The notes below the pieces were generated by a model. That model had not been told where the DNA came from. It saw only the letters and a list, made by a program, of their open reading frames with translations, and searched no databases. Below are positions 19,707-29,822 of a stretch of DNA of 64,000 nucleotides, piece by piece. A program made the translations under genes and the position numbers. This stretch comes from Rhodospirillales bacterium Ga0074136 (GTDB lineage Bacteria > Pseudomonadota > Alphaproteobacteria > Acetobacterales > Acetobacteraceae), in contig LNEW01000075.1 of assembly GCA_001464375.1 (NCBI GenBank), forward strand, positions 1-64,000. Reading direction: 5' to 3'. The stretch's first letter is position 1. Each line of letters opens with the position of its first letter.

Positions 19707-20633
19707 TCAGCCCTTGGCCAGTTCCGCTTCGAGTTCCGGCACCGCCTTGAACAAATCCGCCACCAGGCCGTAGTCGGCGACCTGAAAGATCGGCGCTTCC
19801 TCGTCCTTGTTGATGGCGACGATGACCTTGCTGTCCTTCATCCCCGCCAAGTGCTGGATGGCACCCGAGATGCCGATGGCGATGTAGAGGTCCGGCGCGA
19901 CGATCTTGCCTGTCTGGCCGACCTGCATGTCGTTTGGCGCATAGCCCGCATCGACCGCGGCACGCGAGGCGCCGACGGCGGCACCCAGCTTGTCCGCCAC
20001 CTTCTCGATGATGGCGAAGTTCTCGGCGGATGCCATCGCACGGCCGCCGGAGACGACGATGCGCGCGGCGGTCAGTTCCGGGCGCTCGGACTTCACGATC
20101 TCCGAGCCCAGGAAGCTGGACAGACCGGGGTCGGCGGCGGTGGGCGCGGCCTCGACCGGCGCGGACCCGCCATCGGCCGCGACCGGATCGAAGGACGCCG
20201 CGCGCACGGTGATCACCTTCGTCCCGTCGGACGACTTCACCGTCGCCATCGCGTTGCCGGCGTAGATCGGCCGCACGAAGGTGTCGGCATCGACCACGCC
20301 GGCGATGTCCGACAGGATCTGCACATCCAGCAGCGCGGCGACGCGCGGCATCACGTTCTTGCCCGCGGCGGAAGCCGGCGCCAGCAGGTGCGAATAGCCC
20401 GGCGCCATCGCCACCAGCAGTGCCGCCAGCGGTTCCGCCAGCACGGGGCCTTCCGCGCCGGTCAGCACCTTGGCCACGCCCGGCAGCTTCGCCGCGGCCG
20501 CGGCGCCGGCGGCGGCACCATCGCCGGTGACCAGCACATGCACATCGCCCAGCAGCTTCGCCGCGGCGACCGTGCTGCGCGTGGGCTGCGACACCGCGCC
20601 GTCCTTGTGGTCGGCCAGAACCAGAACCGCCAT
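19707..20633 (-). CDS. etfA: Electron transfer flavoprotein alpha subunit
   Basis: [100 protein letters not shown]. Confidence 0.97.
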   Translation of the reverse strand: MAVLVLADHKDGAVSQPTRSTVAAAKLLGDVHVLVTGDGAAAGAAAAAKLPGVAKVLTGAEGPVLAEPLAALLVAMAPGYSHLLAPASAAGKNVMPRVAALLDVQILSDIAGVVDADTFVRPIYAGNAMATVKSSDGTKVITVRAASFDPVAADGGSAPVEAAPTAADPGLSSFLGSEIVKSERPELTAARIVVSGGRAMASAENFAIIEKVADKLGAAVGASRAAVDAGYAPNDMQVGQTGKIVAPDLYIAIGISGAIQHLAGMKDSKVIVAINKDEEAPIFQVADYGLVADLFKAVPELEAELAKG

Positions 20634-20635
20634 GG

Positions 20636-21358
20636 TCAGATCACCTTCGCTTCGTTGCGCAGCACGGCCACCAGTTCCTCGACCGAGCCCACCTTGCGGC
20701 CGGCCTGGCGCTTCGCCGGTTCCTCGACCTTCAGCACGGTCAGCCGCGGCGTGACATCGACGCCGAGGTCGGCCGGCTTCACCGTCTCGATCGGCTTCTT
20801 GCGCGCCTTCATGATGTTCGGCAGCGAGGCATAGCGCGGTTCGTTCAGGCGCAGGTCGGTGGTGACGATCGCCGGCAGCTTCAGCGAGACGGTCTCGAGC
20901 CCGCCATCGACCTCGCGGGTCACCTTCAGGGCCTCGCCATCCTTCTCGATCTTGGAGGCGAAGGTGCCCTGGCCCCAGCCGAGCAGCGCGGCCAGCATCT
21001 GCCCGGTGGCGTTCATGTCGTCGTCGATCGCCTGCTTGCCCAGGATGACCAGCGTGGGGTCTTCCTTGGCCACGATCGCCTTCAGCAGCTTGGCGACGGC
21101 GAGGGGTTCCAGCACGCCGTCATGCTCGATCAGCACGCCGCGGTCGGCGCCCATGGCGAGCGCGGTGCGGATCTGCTCCTGGCAGGCCGTGGGGCCGGCG
21201 GAGACCGCGATAATCTCGGTCACCACGCCCTTTTCCTTGAGGCGCACGGCTTCCTCGACCGCGATCTCGTCGAAGGGATTCATCGACATCTTGACGTTCG
21301 CCGTCTCGACGCCGGTGCCATCCGACTTCACGCGGACCTTGACGTTGTAGTCGACCAC
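20636..21358 (-). CDS. etfB: Electron transfer flavoprotein beta subunit, apparently lacking the canonical N-terminal start
   Basis: [46 protein letters not shown]; no ATG/GTG/TTG at the expected MKVLVxVKR position, first in-frame nearby GTG is 21358. Confidence 0.85.
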   Translation of the reverse strand: MVDYNVKVRVKSDGTGVETANVKMSMNPFDEIAVEEAVRLKEKGVVTEIIAVSAGPTACQEQIRTALAMGADRGVLIEHDGVLEPLAVAKLLKAIVAKEDPTLVILGKQAIDDDMNATGQMLAALLGWGQGTFASKIEKDGEALKVTREVDGGLETVSLKLPAIVTTDLRLNEPRYASLPNIMKARKKPIETVKPADLGVDVTPRLTVLKVEEPAKRQAGRKVGSVEELVAVLRNEAKVI

Positions 21359-21474
21359 CCGCTTGACGACCGTGTGCCTTCCGGGGCTTTGGCGCGGGGC
21401 GATGCCGCGCAGGGGGTAGAGGAAACGCGGGCGGAAAATACGGGCGGCGCCCGGGCAGGGCAAGGTTCGGCCGT

Positions 21475-21669
21475 CTAGCGCTTCATGGTCAGCAGCAGCA
21501 GGGCGAAAAGCGCCAGTGCCACGAACTGCAAGCCGATGCGCCAGCGCATCAGCTTCTGCGACCGCGCGGAATTGCCGCTGCCACCGGCCATCCCGAGGAG
21601 GCCCGCGAGCAACACGCCGACCGTCGCCAGCATGGCGATGCCGACCAGGACCGTGAGAACCGTCGTCAT
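21475..21669 (-). CDS. Small twin-TM protein, HIG1-domain-like
   Basis: 64 aa with two TM segments and [25 protein letters not shown]. Confidence 0.7.
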   Translation of the reverse strand: MTTVLTVLVGIAMLATVGVLLAGLLGMAGGSGNSARSQKLMRWRIGLQFVALALFALLLLTMKR

Positions 21670-21690
21670 GGGACGTGACCTAACCCGGAT

Positions 21691-22899
21691 TCATCGTTTG
21701 GCAACACCCCCGCCGCCGCGGATCAGGGCTGCGCCCAGCAGCGCGGTCGCGACGCAGAAGCCGAAGCCCAGCGCATACCCGCCGGTGGCCTGGACCATGG
21801 CCGTGAAGGCCGGCGGCCCCACCAGCATGCAGGCGCCGAACACGAAGCCCGTTGCCGCCGTGGCTGCGCCGACCTGGCCGTTGGGCGCCAGGCGGGCCGT
21901 CTCGGCCAGGAACACGCCATTCCAGCCGATCGCCGTGGCCCCCATGCCCATGCCCGCCAGGGTCAGCAGGAAACCCGGCCAGTCCGGCCCGGCCAGCAGC
22001 AGCGCCGCGCCGGAGGCCGCCGCCCCCAGCCCCAGCGCGGCCAGCACCGGCGCCGCGCCGACACGGTCCGCCACCAGCCCCCATAACACGCGCCCGGCCA
22101 CCCCGGCCGCCTGGGCGAAGGCCAGGCGCAGCCCGGCCTCGGTCAGCGGCACGCCCAGCGCCTCGACCTGGAACACCACGAAAAAGGAGGAGAAGCAGAA
22201 CTGCGAAATGCCATAGAGCGCCGACATCCCGGTCATGCGGCGCAGCACCGGCACGTCGCGCAGGATGCTGAGGCTGCCCAGCGCCGCCGCCCAGGCCGCC
22301 CCCAGGCTGCCCAGCCGCGCGCTGCGGTCGCGTTCCGCATCCAGCGCGCCGCGCAGCGGCTGCAACACCAGCGCCGAGGCCGCCAGGAACACCGCCACCG
22401 CCAGCACCCCCGCCCGCCAGCCCCACACCGCCGCGATGGCGGGCGTGGCGGCCGCGATCAGCATCGCACCCGCCGGCACGCCGCATTGCTTCAGGCTGAA
22501 GATCAGCGCGCGGCGGTTGGGCGGCGCCTTCTGCGCCAGCAGATGGCTGCCCGCCGGCGTGACCGGCCCATGCCCGAGGCCGCCCAGCACCGCCGAGAGC
22601 GCCAGCGCCACCGGATGCCCCAGCGCGGCCACCGCCACCGCCGCCCCGCACACGACCAGCCCCGCCTGCAGCACCCTGATGCCGCCATAGCGGCGGATGA
22701 AGGCCCCCGCCAGCGGCCCCGAGACCAGCGCCCCGCCATAGACCAGCGCCGTATGCACCCCCGCCAGTGCCGCAGGAATGCCCACTTCGGCCGCTATCGC
22801 AGGTGCGAGCACGGGCACCGCCAGGAATACCCCCATGCCCGCGAGATGCGTCCCGAGCAGGGCGAGCATCACGGTCCAGACGGAAGGTGCTTTCATCAT
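21691..22899 (-). CDS. MFS transporter
   Basis: About 12 TM segments; GPLAGAFIRRYGGIRVLQ; start assigned to MMKAPSVW. Confidence 0.85.
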   Translation of the reverse strand: MMKAPSVWTVMLALLGTHLAGMGVFLAVPVLAPAIAAEVGIPAALAGVHTALVYGGALVSGPLAGAFIRRYGGIRVLQAGLVVCGAAVAVAALGHPVALALSAVLGGLGHGPVTPAGSHLLAQKAPPNRRALIFSLKQCGVPAGAMLIAAATPAIAAVWGWRAGVLAVAVFLAASALVLQPLRGALDAERDRSARLGSLGAAWAAALGSLSILRDVPVLRRMTGMSALYGISQFCFSSFFVVFQVEALGVPLTEAGLRLAFAQAAGVAGRVLWGLVADRVGAAPVLAALGLGAAASGAALLLAGPDWPGFLLTLAGMGMGATAIGWNGVFLAETARLAPNGQVGAATAATGFVFGACMLVGPPAFTAMVQATGGYALGFGFCVATALLGAALIRGGGGVAKR

Positions 22900-22988
22900 G
22901 CTGCACTGCAATGCTGCGCCGGTCCGGCCGATCCGTAAACCGGGGATGGCGGCTTGACCCGGGCCGGGTGGATGGGGTCCCTGCCGGC

Positions 22989-25580
22989 ATGATCGGGTTC
23001 CGACGCCAAGTCTTCACGCTTTCGTGCCTTCTGCTGATGGGGTTGGCCGGGCTGCTCGCCGCGCAGACCGTCCCGGTGGAAGCACCCGAACCGCTGCCGC
23101 CGGCGGAGACCGCGCCCGCGGTGCCGGGCGGCGAGGCCGTGCCCGCGCCGCCGCCCGCGCGACCGGCGCCCGAGGCCGCGCCGCCGCGCGCCGCCGGCGA
23201 GGCGCCCGCGCAGCGCCAGGGCACGCCATCGCCCGCGCGCCAGGGCGAGAGCGCCCCCGCGCGCCAAGGCGCGACCCCCCGCCAGCCCACGGCCCCGCGC
23301 GCGACCGCGCAGCAGCCGGCCGTACTCCCGCCCGCCGCCGCGCAACCCGCCGCCACGCCCGAGCCGGCGGTGCCAGGCGCCGAGGCCGAACGCCTGCTGC
23401 GGCTGCTCCAGGATGACGCGCGGCGGGCCGAGCTGATCCGCACCCTGCAAGGACTGACCGCGGCCGGTAGCGCCACGGCCCCGGCGCCGGGCGCTGCACC
23501 CGCGCCCGCCCCGCCGCCGGCGCCCGTGGCCGCACCCGCGCCCGCCCCGCCGCCCGCGCCCGAGGAACCCGCCATCCTGGCGCCCAACACGCTGGGCGCG
23601 CAGCTGCTGCAGGGCGCCTCGCAGCGGCTGTCCGCGCTGTCGGAGCAACTGGTCGCCACCGTGCAGACCATCGCGGACCTGCCCGCCATGGTGTCCTGGC
23701 TGTCCTCCATGGCGCGCGACCCGGTCACCCAGTTCCGGGTGATCGATGCGTTGTGGAAGCTGGCGCTGGTGCTTGGCCTGGGCCTGGCGGCGGAATGGCT
23801 GGCGGTGCGGCTGCTGCGCCGCGCGCGCGACGCGCTCGATTCCCGCGCGCCGGCGGAAGGCGAGATGTTCGGCTGGCTGCGCCGCGTGCCGCTGGTGATC
23901 GCGCGGCTGTGCCTGGACCTGCTGCCGATCGCCGCCTTCGCCATCGTCTCCTATGGCGGAATCGGGCTGGTCGGGCCGCTGCCCACCACCGAGCTGGTCA
24001 TGCTCACGGTCAACAACGCCTACATGGCGTCGCGCGCGGTGATGGTGGCGTCGCGCATGCTGCTCTCCCCGGCATCGCCGATGCTGCGGCTGCTGCCGGT
24101 GGCCGACGAGACCGCGGCCTACATCACGGTCTGGCTGCGCCGCATCACCTTCGTGCTGGTGGTCGGCTACGCCACGGCCGAGGCCGGCCTGCAATTCGGC
24201 CTGCCCTGGAGCGCGTATGATTCCATCCTGCGCGTCTGCCTCCTGCTCGTGACGCTGTTCCTCATCATCGTCATCCTGCAGAACCGCGGCGCGGTATCGG
24301 ATGCGCTGCGCGCGCCCGATTTGGCGGAGGGCGGACCGGCGGAGACCCCGCGGCGGATGCTCCGCGCGCTGCGCGACCGGCTCGCGGACATCTGGCACAT
24401 CGTCGCCATCGCCTGGCTGATTGCCGCCTGGGGTGTGTGGGCGCTCGAGGTGCAGGGCGGTTTCTGGCGGCTTTCGCGCGTGTCGCTGCTGACGCTGCTG
24501 GTGCTGGGCGTGGCGAAGCTGGTCGATGTGGCCATGCGCCGGATGCTGGCCCGCGCCTTCCGCATCACGCCCGACCTCGCGCGCCGCTACCCGGGCCTGG
24601 AGACGCGGGCCAACCGCTACCTGCCGATCCTGAAGGGCACCTTGTCGACCGTCATCGGCGGCCTCGCGATCCTGCTGCTGCTCGAGGTCTGGGGCCTCGA
24701 CGCCTTCGCCTGGTTCGGCCAGGGCAAGCTGGGCAACCGGCTGGTGGGGTCGCTGGCGTCGATGGGCTTCACGCTGCTGGCGGCCATGGCGGCGTGGGAG
24801 GCGGCGAATGCCGCGATCCAGCGCCACCTGGTCAGCCTGTCGCGCGATGCCAAGGCATCGCGCAGCGCGCGCGTGCGCACGCTGCTGCCCATGCTGCGCA
24901 CGGCGCTGATGGTGACCATCGTCATCATCGTGGCCTTCATCATCCTGACCGAGATCGGCGTGAACGTGGCACCGCTGATCGCCGGTGCCGGCGTGGTCGG
25001 CATCGCCATCGGCTTCGGCTCGCAGACATTGGTGCGCGACGTCATCACCGGCATCTTCCTGTTGTTCGAGGACGCGCTGGCGGTGGGCGACGTGGTGCAG
25101 GTGGGCGGGCTGTCGGGCGTGGTGGAGCAATTGTCCATCCGGTCGATCAAGCTGCGCGCGCTCGATGGCAGCCTGCACATCATCCCGTTCAGCGCGGTGA
25201 CCACCGTGACCAACATGACGCGCGACTTTGCCTTCGCGGTGATGGACGTGAATGTCGGCTACGGCGAGGACACCGACCGGGTGACCGACGTGCTGCGCAC
25301 CGTCGCCACCGAGATGCGCGAGGACGCGAAGTGGCGCCCGGCCATCCGCGACGACCTGGATGTGATGGGCGTCGAGCGCCTGGGCGATTCCGGCGTCATC
25401 ATCCGGGTGCGCTTCAAGACCGAGCCGTCGCAGCGCTGGGCGGTGGCGCGCGAGTTGAACCGCCGCGTCAAGCGCCGCTTCGACGAACTCGGCATCGAGA
25501 TCCCGTACCCGCACCAGAAACTGGTGATGGAGCAGGCCGCGCCGCATCCGGCGGCACCGGCGCGCGCGGTGGAGGAATGA
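22989..25580 (+). CDS. MscS-family mechanosensitive ion channel with Pro/Ala-rich N-terminal domain
   Basis: GVNVAPLIAGAGVVGIAIGFGSQTLVRDVITGIFLLFEDALAVGDVVQVGGLSGVVEQLSIRSIKLR. Confidence 0.93.
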   Translation: MIGFRRQVFTLSCLLLMGLAGLLAAQTVPVEAPEPLPPAETAPAVPGGEAVPAPPPARPAPEAAPPRAAGEAPAQRQGTPSPARQGESAPARQGATPRQPTAPRATAQQPAVLPPAAAQPAATPEPAVPGAEAERLLRLLQDDARRAELIRTLQGLTAAGSATAPAPGAAPAPAPPPAPVAAPAPAPPPAPEEPAILAPNTLGAQLLQGASQRLSALSEQLVATVQTIADLPAMVSWLSSMARDPVTQFRVIDALWKLALVLGLGLAAEWLAVRLLRRARDALDSRAPAEGEMFGWLRRVPLVIARLCLDLLPIAAFAIVSYGGIGLVGPLPTTELVMLTVNNAYMASRAVMVASRMLLSPASPMLRLLPVADETAAYITVWLRRITFVLVVGYATAEAGLQFGLPWSAYDSILRVCLLLVTLFLIIVILQNRGAVSDALRAPDLAEGGPAETPRRMLRALRDRLADIWHIVAIAWLIAAWGVWALEVQGGFWRLSRVSLLTLLVLGVAKLVDVAMRRMLARAFRITPDLARRYPGLETRANRYLPILKGTLSTVIGGLAILLLLEVWGLDAFAWFGQGKLGNRLVGSLASMGFTLLAAMAAWEAANAAIQRHLVSLSRDAKASRSARVRTLLPMLRTALMVTIVIIVAFIILTEIGVNVAPLIAGAGVVGIAIGFGSQTLVRDVITGIFLLFEDALAVGDVVQVGGLSGVVEQLSIRSIKLRALDGSLHIIPFSAVTTVTNMTRDFAFAVMDVNVGYGEDTDRVTDVLRTVATEMREDAKWRPAIRDDLDVMGVERLGDSGVIIRVRFKTEPSQRWAVARELNRRVKRRFDELGIEIPYPHQKLVMEQAAPHPAAPARAVEE

Positions 25581-27094
25581 CGCGCCCGCCGCGCATCGCG
25601 CTGGCCGCGTTCATGCTCGAGAGCAACGGCCACGCGCCGCCGGCGACGCGCGCCGAATTCGAGGCTGCCTGCTGGCTGGAGGGCGCGGCGCTGGCCGCCG
25701 ACCTGGCGCGCCCCGCGCCCCGCGCGCCCACGGCGCTGACCGGCTTCATCCGCGCCATGCAGGCCGGGCGGCCCTTCGTGCCGGTGCCGCTGGTGGCCGC
25801 CGCCGCCGGCGCCTCCGGCCCGATGGAGCAGGAGGCGTTCGACCACCTGCTGCACACGATGGAGGATCGGCTGCGCGCGGCGATGCCGGTCGATGGCGTG
25901 TTCCTGTCGCTGCACGGTGCGGCATCCGCCACGGTCGAGGTCGATCCCGACGGCGTGCTGCTGGCGCGCCTGCGCGCCGTTGTCGGGCCGGATGTGCCGG
26001 TGATCGCGACGCTCGACCTGCATGCGAATGTCTCGCACGCCATGGTCGAGAACGCCGATGTGCTGGTCGCCTTCGTCACCAACCCGCATGTGGACATGGC
26101 CGAACGCGGGGCCGAGGCGGCAGCCGCGATGCGCGCCATGCTGGGCGGGATGCGCCCGCGCAGCGGCTTCGTGAAGCTGCCGATGATCCCGCCCGCCACC
26201 AGCCAGAACACCGATGCGGGACCCTATGCCGATGCCATCGCCTTCGGGCGCGGCTTCCTCGACCACGAGGTGATGAACGTGTCGATCTCCTCCGGCTTTT
26301 CGCTGGGGGATACGCCCAAGAACGGGCTGTCGGTGGTGGTGACCACGCGTACCGACGCGGCGCGCGCACAGGCGGTGGCGGAGGAGGTCGCGCGCTTCAT
26401 CTGGTCCTCGCGCGGGCGCTGGACGGCGCGGCTGGTGCCGCTGGCCGAGGCGGTGCGCCGCGCCAGGCAGGCCGGCGACGATCCGGGCGCGCCGGCCCTG
26501 CTGCTGGCCGACGTGGCCGACAATCCCGGCGGCGGCGGGCGCGGCAACACGGTCTGGATCCTGGAAGCCTTCCATGCCGCCGATGTGCAGGGCGCGGTGC
26601 TGGGCGTGTTCAACGATCCGGAACTCACGGCGGAGGCGCATCTGCTCGGTCCCGGCGCGCGCTTCACGGCGCATTTCAACCGTGTCGAGACCAGCCACTT
26701 CTCGCATGCCTTCGTGGCCGAGGCGGAGGTGGCGGCGCTCCATGACGGGCGCATCATCGGCCGGCGCGGGATCTATGCGGGGCGCGAGGTCGAGATGGGG
26801 CCGATGGCGCTGCTGCGCATCGGCGGCCTGCGCGTGGCGGTGGCGACGCAGCGCCGGCAATTGTGCGAGCCCGCGATGCTGGAGGCCCTGGGCCTGGACA
26901 TCGCCGCGGCGCGCAGCCTGGTAGTGAAGTCGCGCGGGCATTTCCGCGCCGGCTTCGACGAGCACTTCACATCCGACCGCATCCTGGAAGTGGACGTGCC
27001 CGGCCTGACCACCGTGATGCTGGACCGCGTGCCCTGGCGCGCCGTGCCGCGGCCGATCTGGCCGCTCGATCCGGACATCGCGTGGGCGCCCTGA
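25577..27094 (+). CDS. M81 family metallopeptidase (MlrC-like)
   Basis: MLESNGHAP, DGVFLSLHGAASATVEVDPDGVLL, ATLDLHANVS, DNPGGGGRGNTVWILEAF; ATGA overlap with upstream gene. Confidence 0.9.
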   Translation: MTRPPRIALAAFMLESNGHAPPATRAEFEAACWLEGAALAADLARPAPRAPTALTGFIRAMQAGRPFVPVPLVAAAAGASGPMEQEAFDHLLHTMEDRLRAAMPVDGVFLSLHGAASATVEVDPDGVLLARLRAVVGPDVPVIATLDLHANVSHAMVENADVLVAFVTNPHVDMAERGAEAAAAMRAMLGGMRPRSGFVKLPMIPPATSQNTDAGPYADAIAFGRGFLDHEVMNVSISSGFSLGDTPKNGLSVVVTTRTDAARAQAVAEEVARFIWSSRGRWTARLVPLAEAVRRARQAGDDPGAPALLLADVADNPGGGGRGNTVWILEAFHAADVQGAVLGVFNDPELTAEAHLLGPGARFTAHFNRVETSHFSHAFVAEAEVAALHDGRIIGRRGIYAGREVEMGPMALLRIGGLRVAVATQRRQLCEPAMLEALGLDIAAARSLVVKSRGHFRAGFDEHFTSDRILEVDVPGLTTVMLDRVPWRAVPRPIWPLDPDIAWAP

Positions 27095-27097
27095 GCG

Positions 27098-28552
27098 TCA
27101 GAACGATCCCAGAAGGCTGCCCAGCACGATCACCACCACCAGCGCCAGCATCGCGCCGACGATCGTGGTCATCACGATGTCGAGGTAGCTGTCGCGGTGG
27201 TTCGACCCGCACACGGCGAACAGCGTCACCACCGCGCCATTGTGCGGCAGCGCATCCAGCGTGCCGGCGGCGATCACGGCCACGCGGTGCATCAGCCCCG
27301 GATCGAGCCCGATCTCAGCCGCCAGCGCCATGTAGGTCGGCCCCAGCGCATCGAGCGCGATGGTCAGACCGCCCGAGGCCGAGCCGGTCAGCGCCGCCAG
27401 GATGGTCACCGCGGAGGCGAGCGACACCAGCGGCCCGCCGCCGATGCCCAGCACCCAGTCGCGCACCACCTCGAAGGCCGGCATCGCCGCCACCACCGCG
27501 CCGAAGCCGACCAGCGAGGCCACCGAGAAGATCGGCAGCACGGAGGCGTTCGCGCCGGCATCCATGGTCGCGCGCAGGGATGGCAGCCGCCAGCCGCTGA
27601 TGGCCAGCAGCACCAGGATGGCGACGAACAGCGCCACCGCCACCGACCACACGCCGGCGACGGCGCCGAGCGTCGTGCCGCCCCAGCGCGGTTCCGCCAG
27701 GAAGGCGGCATCCATGTTCGGCAGCACGACCAGCGACATCACCAGGTTGACCGCGACCACCACCACCAGCGGCAGCGCGGCCAGGATGACCGGCAATTCC
27801 TTCTGCGTGGCTTCGCTGCGATGCATCTCGGCCGGGTCGAATTCGCGCGCCACCGAGGCGCGCTCGCGGATCAGCGGGTCATCGGCGACGGCATCGACCG
27901 ACGGCGACGCGCCATCGCCGAAGCCCTCCCCGGCGGCGCGCGCGCGCGCTTCCTGGCGCTGCATCCACCACAGCCCGAAGCCCAGCATGACGGCGGAGGC
28001 GATGATGCCGAGCCCCGGCGCGGCGAAGGCCGTGGTGCCGAAGAACGGCATGGGAATGGCGTTCGGGATGGCGGGCGTGCCCGGCATGGCGGACATGGTG
28101 AAGGTGAAGGCGCCGACCGCGATCGCGCCGGGCATCAGGCGGCGCGGGATGCCGGCCTCGCGGAACAGCGCGGTCGCCATGGGCGCGAGCACGAAGATCG
28201 CGACGAACAGCGACACGCCGCCATAGGTGACCGCGGCACCCGCCAGCGCCACCGACAGGATCGCGCGCTTCGGGCCGAGCGTGACGGTCATCCAGCGCGC
28301 GATGGTGCCGACCGCGCCGGAATCCTCCATCAGCTTGCCGAACAGCGCGCCCAGCAGGAACAGCGGAAAGAACTGCGCGATGAAGCGCGCCGCGCTGTTC
28401 ATGAAGGTCTCGGTCCAGTGCGCCAGCAGCGGCTCGCCGGCGAAGACCGCGGCGATCAGCGCCGCCGCGGGGGCCAGCAGCAGCACCGACCAGCCGCGAT
28501 AGGCCAGCGCGACGAGGATCGCGAGGCCGACCAGGATGCCGAGCAGCCCCAT
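27098..28552 (-). CDS. GntP family permease
   Basis: FPLFLLGALFGKLMEDSGAVGTIARWM, TGSASGGLTIALDALGPTYM, GTLDALPHNGAVVTLFAVCG. Confidence 0.9.
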   Translation of the reverse strand: MGLLGILVGLAILVALAYRGWSVLLLAPAAALIAAVFAGEPLLAHWTETFMNSAARFIAQFFPLFLLGALFGKLMEDSGAVGTIARWMTVTLGPKRAILSVALAGAAVTYGGVSLFVAIFVLAPMATALFREAGIPRRLMPGAIAVGAFTFTMSAMPGTPAIPNAIPMPFFGTTAFAAPGLGIIASAVMLGFGLWWMQRQEARARAAGEGFGDGASPSVDAVADDPLIRERASVAREFDPAEMHRSEATQKELPVILAALPLVVVVAVNLVMSLVVLPNMDAAFLAEPRWGGTTLGAVAGVWSVAVALFVAILVLLAISGWRLPSLRATMDAGANASVLPIFSVASLVGFGAVVAAMPAFEVVRDWVLGIGGGPLVSLASAVTILAALTGSASGGLTIALDALGPTYMALAAEIGLDPGLMHRVAVIAAGTLDALPHNGAVVTLFAVCGSNHRDSYLDIVMTTIVGAMLALVVVIVLGSLLGSF

Positions 28553-28556
28553 GGCG

Positions 28557-29603
28557 TCAGACCTTCTCCAGCAGGTATTCGATCGGCAGCGTGGACCGCT
28601 TGCCGAGCGCATCGCGATGCTGCGCCAGGAACGCATCCGCCGCGCGCCGGCCCTCGTCGCGCAGCATCGTCAGGAACTCCCATTCGGCGTTGAGCTTCGA
28701 CGATGCGCCGAGTTCCGCGAGCATCGCGCTCTGCACCAGGTGGACGCGCATGCGCGCCCAATGCGCGGTCTTCTCGTTGCCGGCGTCGGCCACCGACCGC
28801 AGCAGCGCCATCATCTGCAGTTCCTTCAGCAGCACGGCGTTGAAGGCGACCTCGTTGAGCCGGTTGAGGATCTCGCGCGCGGTCTTGGGCGTACCGGGGC
28901 GCTGCACCGGGTTGATGCCGATGATGATGGTGTCGTCCGAGGCGCATTCGTCGATCAGCGGCGTCATCGTCGGGTTGCCGGAATAGCCGCCATCCCAATA
29001 GGCGTGGCCGTCGATCTCGACCGCCTGGAACATCATCGGCAGGCAGGCCGAGGCCATCAGCGCGGCCGGCGAGACATCATGGTTGCGGAACACCCGCGGG
29101 CGGCCGGTGTGCACGTTGGTGGCGGTGATGAACAGCTTGACCGGCGACTGGGCCAGGCGCTCGAAATCCACCGAATCCGCCAGGATCGCCGCCAGCGGGT
29201 TGGGCATGCCGAAATCGAGGTCGTAGGGGGAGAAGATGCGCGTCGCGATGTCCATCGCGAGATAGGCGGGCGAGGTGTCGAGCGTCCAGCGCCCGAGCAG
29301 CACGTCGAGCGGGCCGCGCTTGAGCGGGCTCATTGCCGCGGCGTCCGAGACCTTCTTCCAGAACAGCGCGAGGGCTTCGCGCGCGCCATCGGCGCCACCG
29401 GCCAGCAGGCCATGCGCCAGCACCGCCGCGTTCATCGCGCCGGCCGAGGTTCCGGAGACGGCCTCGATCTCGATCCACTCCTCCTCGAGCAGGCGGTCGA
29501 GCACGCCCCAGGTGAAGGCGCCGTGGCTGCCGCCGCCCTGCAGGGCCAGGTCGATCAGCAGCGTGTCGCGGCCCGTGGCGGGGCGGGCGGGCTTCCTGGC
29601 CAT
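28557..29603 (-). CDS. Patatin-like phospholipase family protein
   Basis: DLALQGGGSHGAFTWGVLDRLLEE, SGTSAGAMNAAV, DGGYSGNP. Confidence 0.92.
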   Translation of the reverse strand: MARKPARPATGRDTLLIDLALQGGGSHGAFTWGVLDRLLEEEWIEIEAVSGTSAGAMNAAVLAHGLLAGGADGAREALALFWKKVSDAAAMSPLKRGPLDVLLGRWTLDTSPAYLAMDIATRIFSPYDLDFGMPNPLAAILADSVDFERLAQSPVKLFITATNVHTGRPRVFRNHDVSPAALMASACLPMMFQAVEIDGHAYWDGGYSGNPTMTPLIDECASDDTIIIGINPVQRPGTPKTAREILNRLNEVAFNAVLLKELQMMALLRSVADAGNEKTAHWARMRVHLVQSAMLAELGASSKLNAEWEFLTMLRDEGRRAADAFLAQHRDALGKRSTLPIEYLLEKV

Positions 29604-29640
29604 GTCTTCGCGTCTCCTGGGACGGCAGCGCGCCCAATCA

Positions 29641-29657
29641 TTTGTGCACTGCACAAA
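29641..29657. promoter_or_regulatory. 17-bp perfect palindromic operator candidate
   Basis: TTTGTGCA-C-TGCACAAA, 38-54 bp upstream of the patatin ATG. Confidence 0.55.
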
Positions 29658-29822
29658 ACCGGCCGGACACTAGACCGTTTGGCCGGCGGGAGGGAAGCGC
29701 GCGGCAAGGCGGGGACGACGCGCACAGGGAGGGCATGCGGGGCATATGCTAGCCTGTTCCAGTCGGGCGGGCCGCTCGGTCACGCTGGCGACATGCGGCG
29801 GGTGCCGCCGGGGAGAAGCGGC

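Noticed and set aside
22896-25547. 883-aa - strand ORF opposite the mscS-like gene
   Set aside because: Antisense shadow; no recognisable domain.
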